DNA of 64,000 bases. Source: Cenococcum geophilum 1.58 (taxonomy: Eukaryota > Ascomycota > Dothideomycetes > Gloniales > Gloniaceae). The DNA lies in the NCBI GenBank assembly GCA_001692895.1, contig KV748201.1, positions 1,488,001 to 1,552,000 on the forward strand, written 5' to 3'. Below the pieces are notes generated by a model. It had not been told where the DNA came from, did no database searches, and saw nothing but the letters and a program-made list of their open reading frames with translations. Positions 10,801-21,940 of the stretch are shown in pieces. A program made the translations under genes and the position numbers. Each line of letters starts with the position of its first letter. Position 1 is the first letter of the stretch.

Positions 10801-13536
10801 TAACGGAATTTAAGGACAATACCTAAATTTACGAGTTAAATAGTAAGATTAACAGTTTAAGGTATTAATAGATAGTAGAGCAATAAGGAACTATATTTCG
10901 CTAATAGTAGTTAAAAAAATAGGGTTACTATATAGATAGAAGGAACGTTCTTACCTATTAGTAATAATTTTAGGAGATCTAATAGCCTATAGAGGAGGCA
11001 TTATTAATCTTAAAATAGGACCTATTTAGCTAACTATTAAGGGAAGATAAATTGAGATGTCTTTTAATATATTACTATTAGGAAATAATAAGGTAGTATT
11101 AAGAATGCCTTAGTTACAGGAATACAATCTAAAAATTAATTGAATTATAGGTTAGGTCGATATTAGGGATACTTAACGCCATAAGATGCAATAATAAACC
11201 AAGTTAGTATAGTATTAAGTAGGAGCGACCTATAAGGAAACAAAAAAGGGATTAAGTTACGTACTAAAAAGATACTATAAGTATGGTAAGAAACTATAGT
11301 TACTAGAAAGTAAAAAGCTGTTAGAGTATATAGTATAGGATTATAAAATAGAATTAAAACTAGAAATAAGTCTAAGGTTCTTTCTAATCTATAAGCTTAT
11401 TAAAGAAGAGGGTAGAGTACTAAAAGAGTTTGTTTAAGAGAACTTATATAAGGGATATATCAGACTATTGTAATTATCAGTAGGTTATCTAGTATTGTTT
11501 ATACTAAAGAAGAATGGCAAACTAAGGCTATATATTAACTATAGATAGTTAAACAGTATTACTAGAAAGGATAGGTATCCTTTACCCTTAATTAGCGAAA
11601 TCTAAGATAGAATAGGTAATACGCAAATCTTTATAAAGATAGATCTAAGATAGGTGTATTATTAGATTAGGATTAAGGAAGGCGATAAATAAAAGGTAGC
11701 CTTTAGGTTAAAGGAAGGACTATATAAGCTATTAGTTATATAATTTAGGCTTATAAACGCACTAGTAACATTTTAAAAGCAAATTAATAATATATTAGGA
11801 GAATACTTGGATGAATTTGTTATAGTATATCTTAATAATATTATTATCTACTTAATAACTAAAGAATAATATGGAGAACACGTTAAATAGGTTTTAAAGA
11901 GACTATAAGAAGAATAGATGCTAGTAGTAATTAAGAAATGCGAGTTCTTTACTAGGAAGACTAATTTTGTTAGATTTATTATTAAACTAGGCTAACTTAG
12001 TATAGATCTAAAGAAGATTAAGGTTATAGTGAATTAGTAAGAATTAGAGAACGTTATACAACTAAGATTATTTTTAGGGTTTTACAATTACTATAAAAGG
12101 TTTATAGCGCAGTAGTTAAAGGATATTAAGCCATTTACGCGATTAATAAAGAAAGAAAAACTATAGGTATAGGGAAAGGAGTAATAAGAACTATTTAAGG
12201 AAGTTAAGAGGTTATTTACCTAAGAGCTAGTTCTTAAAATCTATTAACTAGAACTAGAGACGGTTGTAGAAATAAATATATTAGACTTTATACTAGGGGC
12301 ATACTTTATATAAAAGTATCTAAATAGATGGCACCTAGTAGTATACTATAGTTAAAAGATAATACTACTAGAACTAAACTATAACATCTATAATAAGGAG
12401 TTATTAGGTATAATTATAGTACTAAAGAAATAAAGAGCGTTTTTATAAGGTATAGAGAAACTATTTATAGTTAAAACGGATTATAAAAACTTAATAGGAT
12501 TCCTAATAACAAAAAAACTTAATTAAAGGTAGGTTAGATGGGTAGAGATACTTATAGAATACTATTTTAAGATTTAGTATACTAAGGGTATAAATAACAC
12601 GCGAGCCAATATATTAAGTTAAAAGGCTAAACTATAAAATAATAAAAAGCCATTAGGGGCTTTACTGTGAAAAGATATAAACGGATTAATTAAGTATAAT
12701 TATCTAAAGATTATAGCAATATAAGAAAAACAGATCTATAAATTACTAAAAAGTAACTAAATATAGAAGATCTAAGATATATAGGTAGAGAATCCGGACT
12801 TAGAGTAGTACGAAAATTAAGAAGTAATATATATGCTAAGGTTTATCATAAAAGAGTTTATTAAGACGTTTTATAAGAGATTAACTTAAGGACATAACGA
12901 AGCTATAGGCTTAGTATTAAGACTTTAGAAGGAGTATATTATTAATAGAATCTAGAGGATAGCTAGAAAAGCTACTAAAGAATATTTAAATTGCTAAAGG
13001 AATAACCTAATAAGGCATAAGCTATATAGAGGGCTATAACCTATTAAAATACTAGAGAGACTATAGGAGGTTATATTATAGGACTTTATTATTAAATTAC
13101 TAAAGTTAAGAGACCCTATTACTGGGTAAGATTATAACATAATTTTAGTAATAATAGATAAGCTTATAAAGTAGGGATACTTTATAGCATGCATAAAAGA
13201 AATATTAGTGGAAGATATTACTAAAATTTATATTAAGGAAGTATTTGTAAGATATAGAGTACTAAGTAAAATTATATTAGATAGAGATCTAAGATTTATA
13301 GCAGCATTTTAGGAGGTATTTTTAGCGGAGTAAGGAGTTTAAGTAGTAACTTCTACCGCATATTATCTATAGATAGACGGTTAAATAGAAAGATTAAACT
13401 AGATACTAGAGTAGTATCTAAGGCATTATATTAATCACGTATAGAATAATTGGGTATTGCTATTACTAGTTATATAATTTGTATATAATATAACGCTATA
13501 GGAAGGCATAGGTATATTACCATTTAAGGTAAATTA

Positions 13537-14536
13537 GTAATTCTTAATTAACGTCTAATACGGATCCTATCTAGGCCCACGCAGACTACTCCGTCACAGG
13601 GGGAAAACTTATAATTTACAGGAAGAAAACCCTGCAGTTTGGGGGAGGAAAAACCTTATGAGCTACCTTAGTAGGATAAAAAACCCCGGTTTGCCATGTC
13701 CGTCCGTAGCGGCGGCCCTGCGGGCCTACGGCTACGTCCTGTCCTCCTTAGATATTCGAACTCCTTAGGAACCACTACTTCCTTCTCTAGCTTATCCCAG
13801 CTAGGGTTCACTACGTCCTAGCTAGGCCTTGCCGTTTAACTGCTGTACTTATGGTTGTATTCCATATTTTAACCACCCCCCATATGCTATCTCTTGTTGA
13901 CCATTACCATATACGCTATACCTCCCCCCCCCTAAGGCCTATCGAAGGCGTAAGGGGGATTTATCCATAAACCACTACTATACTAAAAGGCGAGCGGGAC
14001 GTGTGTGCCTAAGTATCTTTTATACCTAGGCCCCAGTTACTAGGCCCTCGCCAAGGGTTACCACTCCTTAAGAGGAGACAGGAAAACCGTACGGTGTTAT
14101 CTAGGCTGCCAGGTAGTATTTAATAGTTAATGGCGAGTGACCGCATGCTCCGCGGGCGATCGCCTTGGGGATTAAGAGGGGCCGTATATTTGCTTATTGC
14201 TCGCTCGCAATCGCTTGTTCGTTGACGTAAGAGGTTGTTAATACTTTCTACTGGGGGTTAGGGGATGTTATCGAATGCCGCGCATCCATATTGGATCGTA
14301 TAGGTGCCTTAATAGGAGAATAGTGTTGCTGTTGTCGTAAGGGGCACTTAGTGGTGGTTTTCGAGATCTCACCATCCCATGTGAAAACTTTTCACCACCG
14401 CCCACAATACCCACCACCACCACTAGGTCGTATCGCACGCTGTGCGACGTCTCTGCGTTGGCTCTAAGTCTAAACTTTGAAGACTTAGGTTCGTAGCCGT
14501 CACCACGTACAGGTGCAGAGTCCGTTTTCGACGGCC
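13537..14536. mobile_element. 1,000-bp insertion of unknown type inside A1
   Basis: The copy A2 shows the uninterrupted integrase sequence here. In A1 the string TTTAAGGTAAATTA occurs at 13523-13536 and again at 14537-14550, and the bases between are foreign. That gives exactly 1,000 bp of insert with a 14-bp target duplication. The insert is much more GC-rich than A1 apart from its first 40 bp. It has no long frame, no terminal inverted repeat, no LTR pair and no poly-A tail. It contains several hairpins, e.g. 13707-13734 (CCGTAG...CTACGG), 14450s-14490s (CTAAGTCT...AGACTTAG) and a terminal CCGT...ACGG. A long variable duplication would suit a non-LTR (LINE/SINE-like) mechanism, but the class is open. 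Confidence 0.85.
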
Positions 14537-14655
14537 TTTAAGGTAAATTACGGATATAAGCTAAGAATATTATTATCACTATAATAAGTAAAAAAGACAA
14601 GTAGTACAGCCAAAGAAAGGATAAAGACGTTAATGAATCTTTATATAGACCTTAT

Positions 14656-14663
14656 NGAANTAN
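14656..14663. other. Ambiguous bases (N)
   Basis: N calls are at 14656, 14660 and 14663 in the integrase C-terminal region of A1. Further N calls are at 46196 in A2 and at 53320, 53344, 53354, 53358 and 53361 in the 5' LTR of element C. All lie in multi-copy elements. Confidence 0.99.
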
Positions 14664-15876
14664 TAAAGAAGGTATAAGAAAGAATAAAAAGGTACTATAA
14701 CGCTAGGAGATCTAAGGGACTAGATCTTAAGGAGGGAGATAAAATATAGCTACTATATAAAAATTTCAAAAGTTAACGACTAGGTAAAAAGTCAGACTAC
14801 GTTAAACTAGGACCTTTTAAAATTACGTAAATAATTTTACTGGTTACGTATAAGTTAAACCTACTAGCTAAAATAAAGATCTACCCTATATAGTATATTG
14901 TAATGCTAGAGCCAGTATACGGGAATATTAAGCTATTAGTTTATAAGGTAGACATGTATAGAGGATAAGAAGAGGATAAATAGTAAGTTTTAAAGATTAT
15001 TAGTTATAAGGATATTGATAATAAAATATAGTACAAAGTTAAGTAGATAGGCTATAATAAGACTACCTAGGAACTACTAGAAAATTTAAAGAACGCTATA
15101 GGAAAGGTATAGGAGTATTAGAGGAAAATAGGTTAGGAAGTATTAATAAAGAAGGATTACTAAAGAATAAGTTACCTAAGGGGGACCTAGGAAGAGCAAC
15201 TGCCGAACTACTTAGAGTTATTCCCTTTACTATAGGAAGAGAGTTAGTTCTCTTATTACTAAGTTCCTATAGACTTTATTTTATAAGTTTTTACTTTTTA
15301 AAACAGACCTTCTTATAAACCTTCTTAAGACGGATTAACTAAGTAAACGTAGCGAGATAAGAGTTAAGGGCTCTTTGCTAAGCTTTAGCGGCCTCTTATT
15401 TAGCATTATAGAAACGATATAATTCCGCCAGAGTAACAGACAGTTTATTATCTAGCCGCGCAGTAATAGATTAAACACAAGACCTTAAGATAAATTAATT
15501 AGGGAACTAGACAACTATTAAGAGTAATAGGTTGCATATATTTAGTATTAAAGACGGAGTAAACGTTATAGGACGAATGAATATTCGCTTTAGTGCACTC
15601 TAAGTAAAAGGACGGTTGTTAAGAAGATAGACTCGCTAATGCGATATAAACTAACCCCTCTTTTAAACAACGAGAACACGGAGACGGTATAATCTCACTA
15701 AGAGACAATATTATAGTAATAGTACGAGACCGACGGGCTATAGAAGAAAAAGAAATTGCTTTAGGTATAATAAGTAAGGATATTAACCAAATTAATTAGA
15801 CGGATATTACACCTCTAGTAAATAACTTAGAGATATTAGAAATCTTTAAGGACAAAGATAAAAAGGAGGGAGATAG

Positions 15877-16303
15877 TGTTACGGACGCTTTAAGTACAAT
15901 ATTACGACTACTTGGAGAAGAGTTAAAAGAAGCTAGTTAGTTGATTAGAGTACGGTCTAGGATAGAGCCGATAGAGCTATATAATAAGGAATGGTAACTA
16001 AGGTCACGTAAGGTAATCTATATAATCTATAGGATCTACGGGATCTATAACAAAGTAGATAGAGTATACGTATATTATATACAAGAAGGATTTTATAAGA
16101 GTACGGTTATATATTTAAGGACCTTTAGTCCCTACCTAGATAGTTCCTTCCTTATAGTAATTCTTAGAATATAATTAAAGTTAATCTGTTAGGCAACCAC
16201 TCCACTAGTTATTATTACGTTATTAACTACTGTCTTTACATTTCCTACACACCTAGCCTATTGATAGAACCCATTGTAGTTACTACTATAAGGTTCCGTT
16301 ACA
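15877..16303 (+). repeat. 3' LTR of A1
   Basis: This 427-bp copy starts TGTTACGGACGC and ends GGTTCCGTTACA, followed by GCTTC (target duplication). It is preceded by the purine tract at 15853-15876. Its ends form the usual short inverted repeat (TGTTACGGA / TCCGTTACA). Confidence 0.92.
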
Positions 16304-19300
16304 GCTTCTAGAGCCTTTAAATAGTATATATAATATTAGGGAGATAAGGTTAAAGCTACTTATTAAAAGCATTATGGATAAAATCTAGGGCTACTGCAAT
16401 ACTAAAGTCTATAATAGTGGGTTATAAGTTATATAATTTATATTAAGATAAAAGAGTAGTTAAGTGCAGTTTCCCTCCGCTTTTAATTCCCTAATAAGTC
16501 GCTAGCGCCCCTAAAACTTAAAAGAGCCTTACACTAATTATATTACTTTAATTAAGTGTCGCGCACTTAATTAAAGCGATATAATTAGCGCAAGGCCCTT
16601 ATTAAAGCTGCGCTAATATAATAGCAATTATTAACCTTGCTTTTGCTTATAATATATAGTTAAAAATTAGACCTCTTTTTTAGCTAAGATAGGAGGCGAT
16701 ATAAGTTATAAACTTAATTAGGCGTATAATGTGAAATATTTAGTAATATAGCTCGTTTTGTTGTAGAAGGCCGTAAGCCTTAATACTATTAGAGGATTCC
16801 TTTTTTAACTAATATATAGGATATATAATTCGTAATAATTTCTTCTTTAAGGAGCTAAAGAGTAAGACGCCTTAATAGATCTAAGGATGCTATCTAAAGG
16901 AAAGAATACGGAAATACCTAATATATAGAGCTAATTTCCGCCCCGTTATACTAGGGATATATAATTACCTTTATTGCCTACTCTACCGGTTGCCTTAACG
17001 CGTCTTTTATATCTTTTATTTATTACTACCCTACTTTACTATTTTTACTACTCCTTTTAAACCATTTCCTAGCTTATTTTATTTCCGCTAACTATTTACG
17101 GCCGCTCTTTACTCTTTAATATGGATGCTTATTTAACTATTAGCTTGCTTATTAAAGCCGCAACTCACTAAATTACGCCAACCATTAGTTTCTTAAAGCG
17201 TTGTATTTAGCTGCCTCTTATATTAATCATTAGTACTTTAATAGCCGCTTATAGTTAGGATTAAGATTCTAGATATGGTGTATTAATTACTAAGCTTTAT
17301 TAACGAGCGAATACCCTGCGATCTATTAAGGTAGATCTAAAAAAGGCGTCTTCTATTACTGGGATTAGTTGGCCTATAAAGAGCTCGTAAAGTAAGGAAA
17401 TAATACCTTTTAAATTAGACAATTTTAAGCGTCCTAGCACCGGTCTATCGTCTAATTAAATTACTGCGGGCCTAAGTAACTAGTAAAGGGCATTTGGGGG
17501 TCTGGTAGATCCTATATATATATAATACTAATAAGTCCCCCAAACACTTAATGATATAATATTAAGTAAAATTCTTAGCACTTACCTAAATAAGACTCTA
17601 ATAGATAAGACTCCAACTTATAAGAGGACTGCGGATATACTCTTTTATAAAATAATTCGTTCGTTCCTTAAGCCTCTATAAGATTTCCTTAGTGTTCTTT
17701 ATAGAAGAACTAGAGAGCAAAAAGTATAGGATATTATCTATACATCTGCTTTCTTTAAGTTAATATATAATTGCTCTAACGTATTATAAGTCTAAGTATG
17801 TTTAATATCTTCTATATAGTATCTATTCTAATTAAATTGCAGACTATAATCTAGGCGATTCTCTAAGACTTACGGGACCATATTAAAGAGAAAGGTATGC
17901 ATAGTACTCTCTTATAGAAGCTATATCCACTCGTTAATATTACGGACCTTTAATAGCAGTTTTTTATATCTAGCTTAAAGTTAAGATTTTGGTATATAAT
18001 TAAAATTAATTCTCTAGTCTTTAAATAAATCCGCTTGCACTATAATATAAATTTATATACATGCGTCTAAAATTCTTAAAATTACAGCGCTCGTGCATTA
18101 AGGGGGAGTCGTGTTAGTAGTATTATTGCATTTATTAGCCGCCTAGTGCTCTATTAAATAGATATGTTCCACTAAATATCCTCCTAATTACTACTAACGC
18201 TCTTGCTATACCTCTTGCAGTTTTAATATAAGATGAACTTTAATTAATTACTCTAGCAATGCGATCTATTACTATTATTTTTAATATTAATAAAATCTAT
18301 TAATCTAGATGACGAAGTTTACTTTATAGATATTTCTAATAAGTTAAGAGCGACTAGTCTAGCGTCTAGCGAGGGTTTTACTAACAATAGTTAATTTAGA
18401 ACTACTAGCGCCGATTACCCGCTTAATATTAATTAACTTAGCTCTCTAAAAACCACCCAAACTATTAGTTTACACTATTAGCCTTTCCCTAGTAAGACTT
18501 TACTAATACTTTACGAAGTATAACTCGACTAGCCCTTATATAAACAATAAGCCCTTAGTATCCGCATATAAGTCTTAGTTAGTTAAGGAACAATTTAAGT
18601 TAATAAACACGACCTTTAAGGATGGTGATAGTTAGGGTAGTATTTTGTCCAAGCTTAATAGACTAATATTAGGTTATAAGTAGAAATATTATAGCCCTTT
18701 TCTTAATGCCGGAGTAAGTAGTAAATGGATAAATAAAGAGAAAGCTATTATATACTTTTTAAGGCAGAATAGGTTTCTGTTTATAAATATTGCTAAATAG
18801 GTGCCGTATTCGCCAGCTTAAATTTTAGAGATATACCTAATTCTATACATCTTATACCTTACCCTACTAAGGCTATATATTACTTACATTTGCTAGGTTA
18901 AATAATATGTGGGATCTCTTATAACCCTATAACCTGGATATAGAGTTTTAGCGTATATCGCCGGTTAGTTTCTTTTCTTAGATGTAACTTCTAATAGCTT
19001 TACTAATATTTTTAAAGATTTTTGTTATAAATAAAGCCTTATAGGAGCCTAAGTCTTAAAAATAGACGCCTTATAAAGACCGAATCCTTATAGAGCTAGG
19101 TTACTAGATATTACTTATAGTTTTATTATAGGATAATGTTATAAAAGCCCTATTAGGGAGAACACTAGGTGTATATTAGCGCTATTATAGCTATATCCTT
19201 CGCGCTAAAGAGCCGGTATAGATAGTTAAGGAAGTAAATCTCCTTATAGAATTATGTAATAAGAAATTTCTATTATAAAAAGTTATTAAGGGATATTTTC

Positions 19301-19420
19301 CAAACAGGCACCATCGATTAATTAAGGAATTCTATAAAAAATAGCGAGCTAGGTAGTTGGGCGTAGCGTCCTCTAAACGTGTAGCTAGGATCTTAATAGA
19401 TTTAGCGGCTATGGCTTTAG
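16304..19420. other. RIP-eroded sequence, one minus-strand coding trace
   Basis: No intact gene. On the minus strand about 16980-17520 reads as a continuous frame if TAG is ignored (contains QLDDRPVLGRLKLSNLKGII and ELFIGQLIPVIEDAFFRSTL). I do not recognise the product. A near-perfect inverted repeat sits at 16526-16596. Nothing else could be resolved up to the minisatellite that starts near 19425. Confidence 0.55.
16526..16596. repeat. 33-bp inverted repeat with 5-nt loop
   Basis: The left arm 16526-16558 and right arm 16564-16596 pair at 29 of 33 positions around a TCGCG loop. The four mismatches are all of the C/T or G/A kind, so the arms were probably identical before RIP. Pairing partly continues outward. 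It could be a miniature hairpin element, or a replication/repair product. No target duplication was found. Confidence 0.85.
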
Positions 19421-19424
19421 TCCT

Positions 19425-20012
19425 GTAAGCTAGGAGGTTGTAAAAGCTGGGGGCTCGTAAGAGCTAGGGGATTCTATAAGCTAGGTAATTGTATAAGTAG
19501 AGTGGTCTAACCTAGCGCCCTCTAATTAATGCCTAGCGTGTAAATAGGGTATTAATGGGTTTAATAACTTCGGCTTTAATTATATAAGCTAGATGCTTAT
19601 AGGAGCTAGGCGATCCTACGAGCTAGGTAATTATGCGAGCATAGTGATCGTGCGAGTATGGTGCTTGTGGGAGCTAGGCAATCCTATAAGCTAGGTAATC
19701 GTGCGAGCTAGGCGATTGTGTAAACTGGGTAATTATACAAGCTAGGTGACCGTATAAGTATAGTGCTTATAGGAGCCGGGCAATCCTATAAGCTAGGTAA
19801 TCGTGTAAGCTAGGCAATTATGCAAACTGGGTAATTGTGCGAACTGGGTAATTACGCGAGCTGGGCGATTGTGCGAACTAGGTAATTGTACGAGCTAGGT
19901 AATCGTGCGAGCTAGGCGATTGTGCGAACTAGGTAATTATACGAGTTGGGTAATTATATAAATAGAGTGATCGTGCAAGCAGAGTAATTGTATAAGTAGG
20001 GTAATCTAACCT
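19425..20012. repeat. 17-bp minisatellite (GAGCTAGGTAATCGTGC type)
   Basis: Some 30 imperfect units of 17 bp, close to GAGCTAGGCGATCGTGC, run through this block (clearest at 19800-19960). Variation is mostly C/T and G/A. The array is interrupted near 19495-19580 by a text (TCTAACCTAGCGCCCTCTAATTAATGCCTAGCGTGTAAATAGG) that recurs almost unchanged at its right end (20004-20053), so part of the block may itself be a larger duplication. Confidence 0.85.
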
Positions 20013-20209
20013 AACGCCCTCTATTAACGCCTAGTATATAAATAGGTAGCAAATATTAGGAAAATACTAAAACTATAAAAAAAAAGAAATATATAAGTCC
20101 TAGATCTAGAAATATTAAAGAAGTTCCTATATAAATAGCCCTATAAGCGTAGCTATAAGTCTAAGCCCTCTTACGTAACCTAACTACCCCTCCCTACTAC
20201 ACCGGAATA

Positions 20210-20900
20210 GATAAATAACCGCTATATACTATAAGCAGAGAAATAATTTAAATAAAAAGAAAATACTATAAAAAAACATGTTTATATCCTTAAGATATAA
20301 ATCTATAAGTACCGTAATCTTAAATATAACTAATAGTTACTAAGATAGCATGCGTCTTAGGTCTATAAGAAATTTAAAAAATCCTAGGTTATTAGCATAG
20401 ATTTACCTTTTATTATTGCTTTTAAGGTAGTAAATAAAAGTATAGATTATTGTAAATACTTTATAGCTCGCTATAAGTTAAGTGGGTAGAGACTCTAGTA
20501 GGAATAATAAAATATTATTTTATTTCGCGATAGGCTAAACAAAAAGTAGCTAAAGTTTTAACCCTTTTACTAGCTTTTATTAGAAATCTTCTTCATATTT
20601 ATATCCTATATTTATAGATTTAAAACTATAAAGCTAAGGCCACCGTATCTAACTGTTACCTATATAGCCTCGTCACTTAATATTTCTTTATTACTGTCTG
20701 CCCCTATTTCTTAATCTTTAGTACTAAAACTATTTTTTCCATTATATAATGTCTCTACGTCCTATTCTTAATCCTTATTACTAAAGTTACTTTCCTAACT
20801 AGCTAATGCCTTTACGTTGCCGTTATCTCTAAAGTCGGTTTCTCTATCTATAAACGCCTACTTACTAGCTAATAATTTAGGGACGCTACACTTATAGGTA
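20210..20900 (-). pseudogene. Unidentified RIP-eroded minus-strand frame with acidic repeats
   Basis: Read on the minus strand with TAG ignored, this gives a steady frame of about 230 codons. The N-terminal part is acidic and repetitive: a 57-bp (19-codon) unit is repeated at 20713 and 20770, encoding variants of NGKNSFSTKDQE. The C-terminal part is more ordered (VTVRYGGLSFIVLNL, then ILLFTTLKAIIKGKSMLIT). At least eight in-frame TAG/TAA codons make it a pseudogene. I do not recognise the family. It may belong to an unrecognised mobile element or a host gene family. Confidence 0.5.
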
Positions 20901-21940
20901 CTTAGGATTGCGAATACTACTTAAGAAGAAATTGTGGTTAATATTATTAGGATATAGAATAAGCCTATAGACCTCTAAGTACTAGCTGCTTAGCGCTTTA
21001 AGTAAAAGATCTCCCCTAACATAAGGCAGATTAATAAGAGTTAATTACTACCTATATAAGGTAGAGCGCTTATAAAGGGCTTAGCTAGAATAGTAATTAA
21101 ACTACCCTAAAGATACTAATAGCTCCTTTGCTATAGATAGGGGGTTAATATACGAGATTAACTAGCTAGGATAAGTCTACTGCTTAGGCAGTGTCTTACC
21201 CCGAGAAGGATAGGCGTTAGAAGTAGATTATATAATACTATTTCTCCTAAGAGAGGCGTTATTAGGGGTTATTTTTAACCTCTAATTTTAGTTTATAACT
21301 TTATGCAAACGCTTTTAAACCCTACTAAGGCATATGGCGTCCGTTAGGGATTGTTAGCTATTTAAGTTTAGTAGCAGCTTAGCCAATAGCTACCCCCAAT
21401 AATACCTTACTTATAAATTACTTTAGGTACCTATAGTCTCGGGCGCAGACAATATATAAGCTAAGAGTAATTACAGCTACTAAATATTGTACTATAGACA
21501 CTATATAAAGTGGAAAGGGGTAGCTAGTATACTCCGCCTTTTCCTTCTACCTTCTATCCTAACTCCGCCTTAGGAGAGAAATAGAATATAAATATTATGC
21601 TCCTAGTTCTTATATGCCATTAATTTAACTTACCTTTAAATCTAACCTCTTAACTATATATCCCTTACTATCTTTATAAGAATACCAAATATTATATATA
21701 TTACCTTAACTAAGTTTAAATATATTACTAACATAACCTATAGGTCCTTAATTAGTGCTTATAAAAACATTATAATATACTATTGCCCTAAAGATAATAT
21801 ACCTAATTATTAACCTACTAGAAACCTTAAATTATCCTAAAATCGCATTAATAACAAAGACACGGCATCTGGTAGCGGGGAGGAGAAATAATTATAGCTT
21901 TCCGACCCTATGTAGAAACAGATACCTTATACGCCTGCTT
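20901..21940. other. RIP-eroded sequence, nothing resolved
   Basis: AT-rich with abundant TAG/TAA in all frames. No repeats, ends or domains stood out on either strand. Confidence 0.6.

Larger units (their letters stand above)
10820..15260 (+). pseudogene. pol of A1: protease, RT, RNase H, integrase, chromodomain
   Basis: Protease remnant at about 10840-11160 ends in a VVLRMPQLQEYNLKIN segment, the flap-distal region usual for gypsy proteases. Reverse transcriptase at 11490-11990 contains GKLRLYINYRQLN, KDRYPLPLI and, at 11825-11850, VYLNNIIIY, where the catalytic YLDD has become YLNN by G-to-A change. RNase H lies at about 12230-12640 (ILDFILGAY, RANILS). Integrase begins at about 12800 with a His/Cys finger region, and its core includes YYLQIDGQIERLNQILEQYL (expected QTDGQTERxNQ). 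It stops at 13536 and resumes at 14551. A chromodomain remnant lies at about 14960-15130 (DIDNKIQYKVKQIGYN). Dozens of TAG/TAA codons inactivate it. Confidence 0.93.
7319..16303 (+). mobile_element. Ty3/gypsy chromovirus A1, complete but RIP-killed
   Basis: LTRs of 427 bp at 7319-7745 and 15877-16303 begin TGTTACGGA and end TCCGTTACA (TCCGTTATA in the left copy). The flanking 5-bp direct repeat is GCTTC (7314-7318 and 16304-16308). The interior keeps the order gag, protease, reverse transcriptase, RNase H, integrase, chromodomain. A purine-rich tract (AAAAAGGAGGGAGATAG) touches the 3' LTR, which fixes the direction. Every frame is full of TAG/TAA. The integrase region is split by a 1,000-bp insertion (13537-14536). 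Without that insertion and one copy of its target duplication the element is 7,971 bp. A second copy of the same family lies at 43362-57548. Confidence 0.95.

Noticed and set aside
14450..14525. A tRNA-like stretch with box A-like TGGCTCTAAG, box B-like GGTTCGTAGCC and CTCTGC/GCAGAG ends
   Set aside because: The box B deviates at a key position and no proper cloverleaf with a 7-base anticodon loop can be drawn. It also lies at the far end of the insert, where a SINE head would not be.
13537..14536. Helitron as an explanation for the 1,000-bp insert
   Set aside because: Although a small hairpin sits near its right end, the ends are not TC...CTRR and Helitrons do not make 14-bp target duplications.
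19425..20012. CRISPR-like array
   Set aside because: Units are contiguous 17-bp repeats without unique spacers, in a eukaryotic setting.
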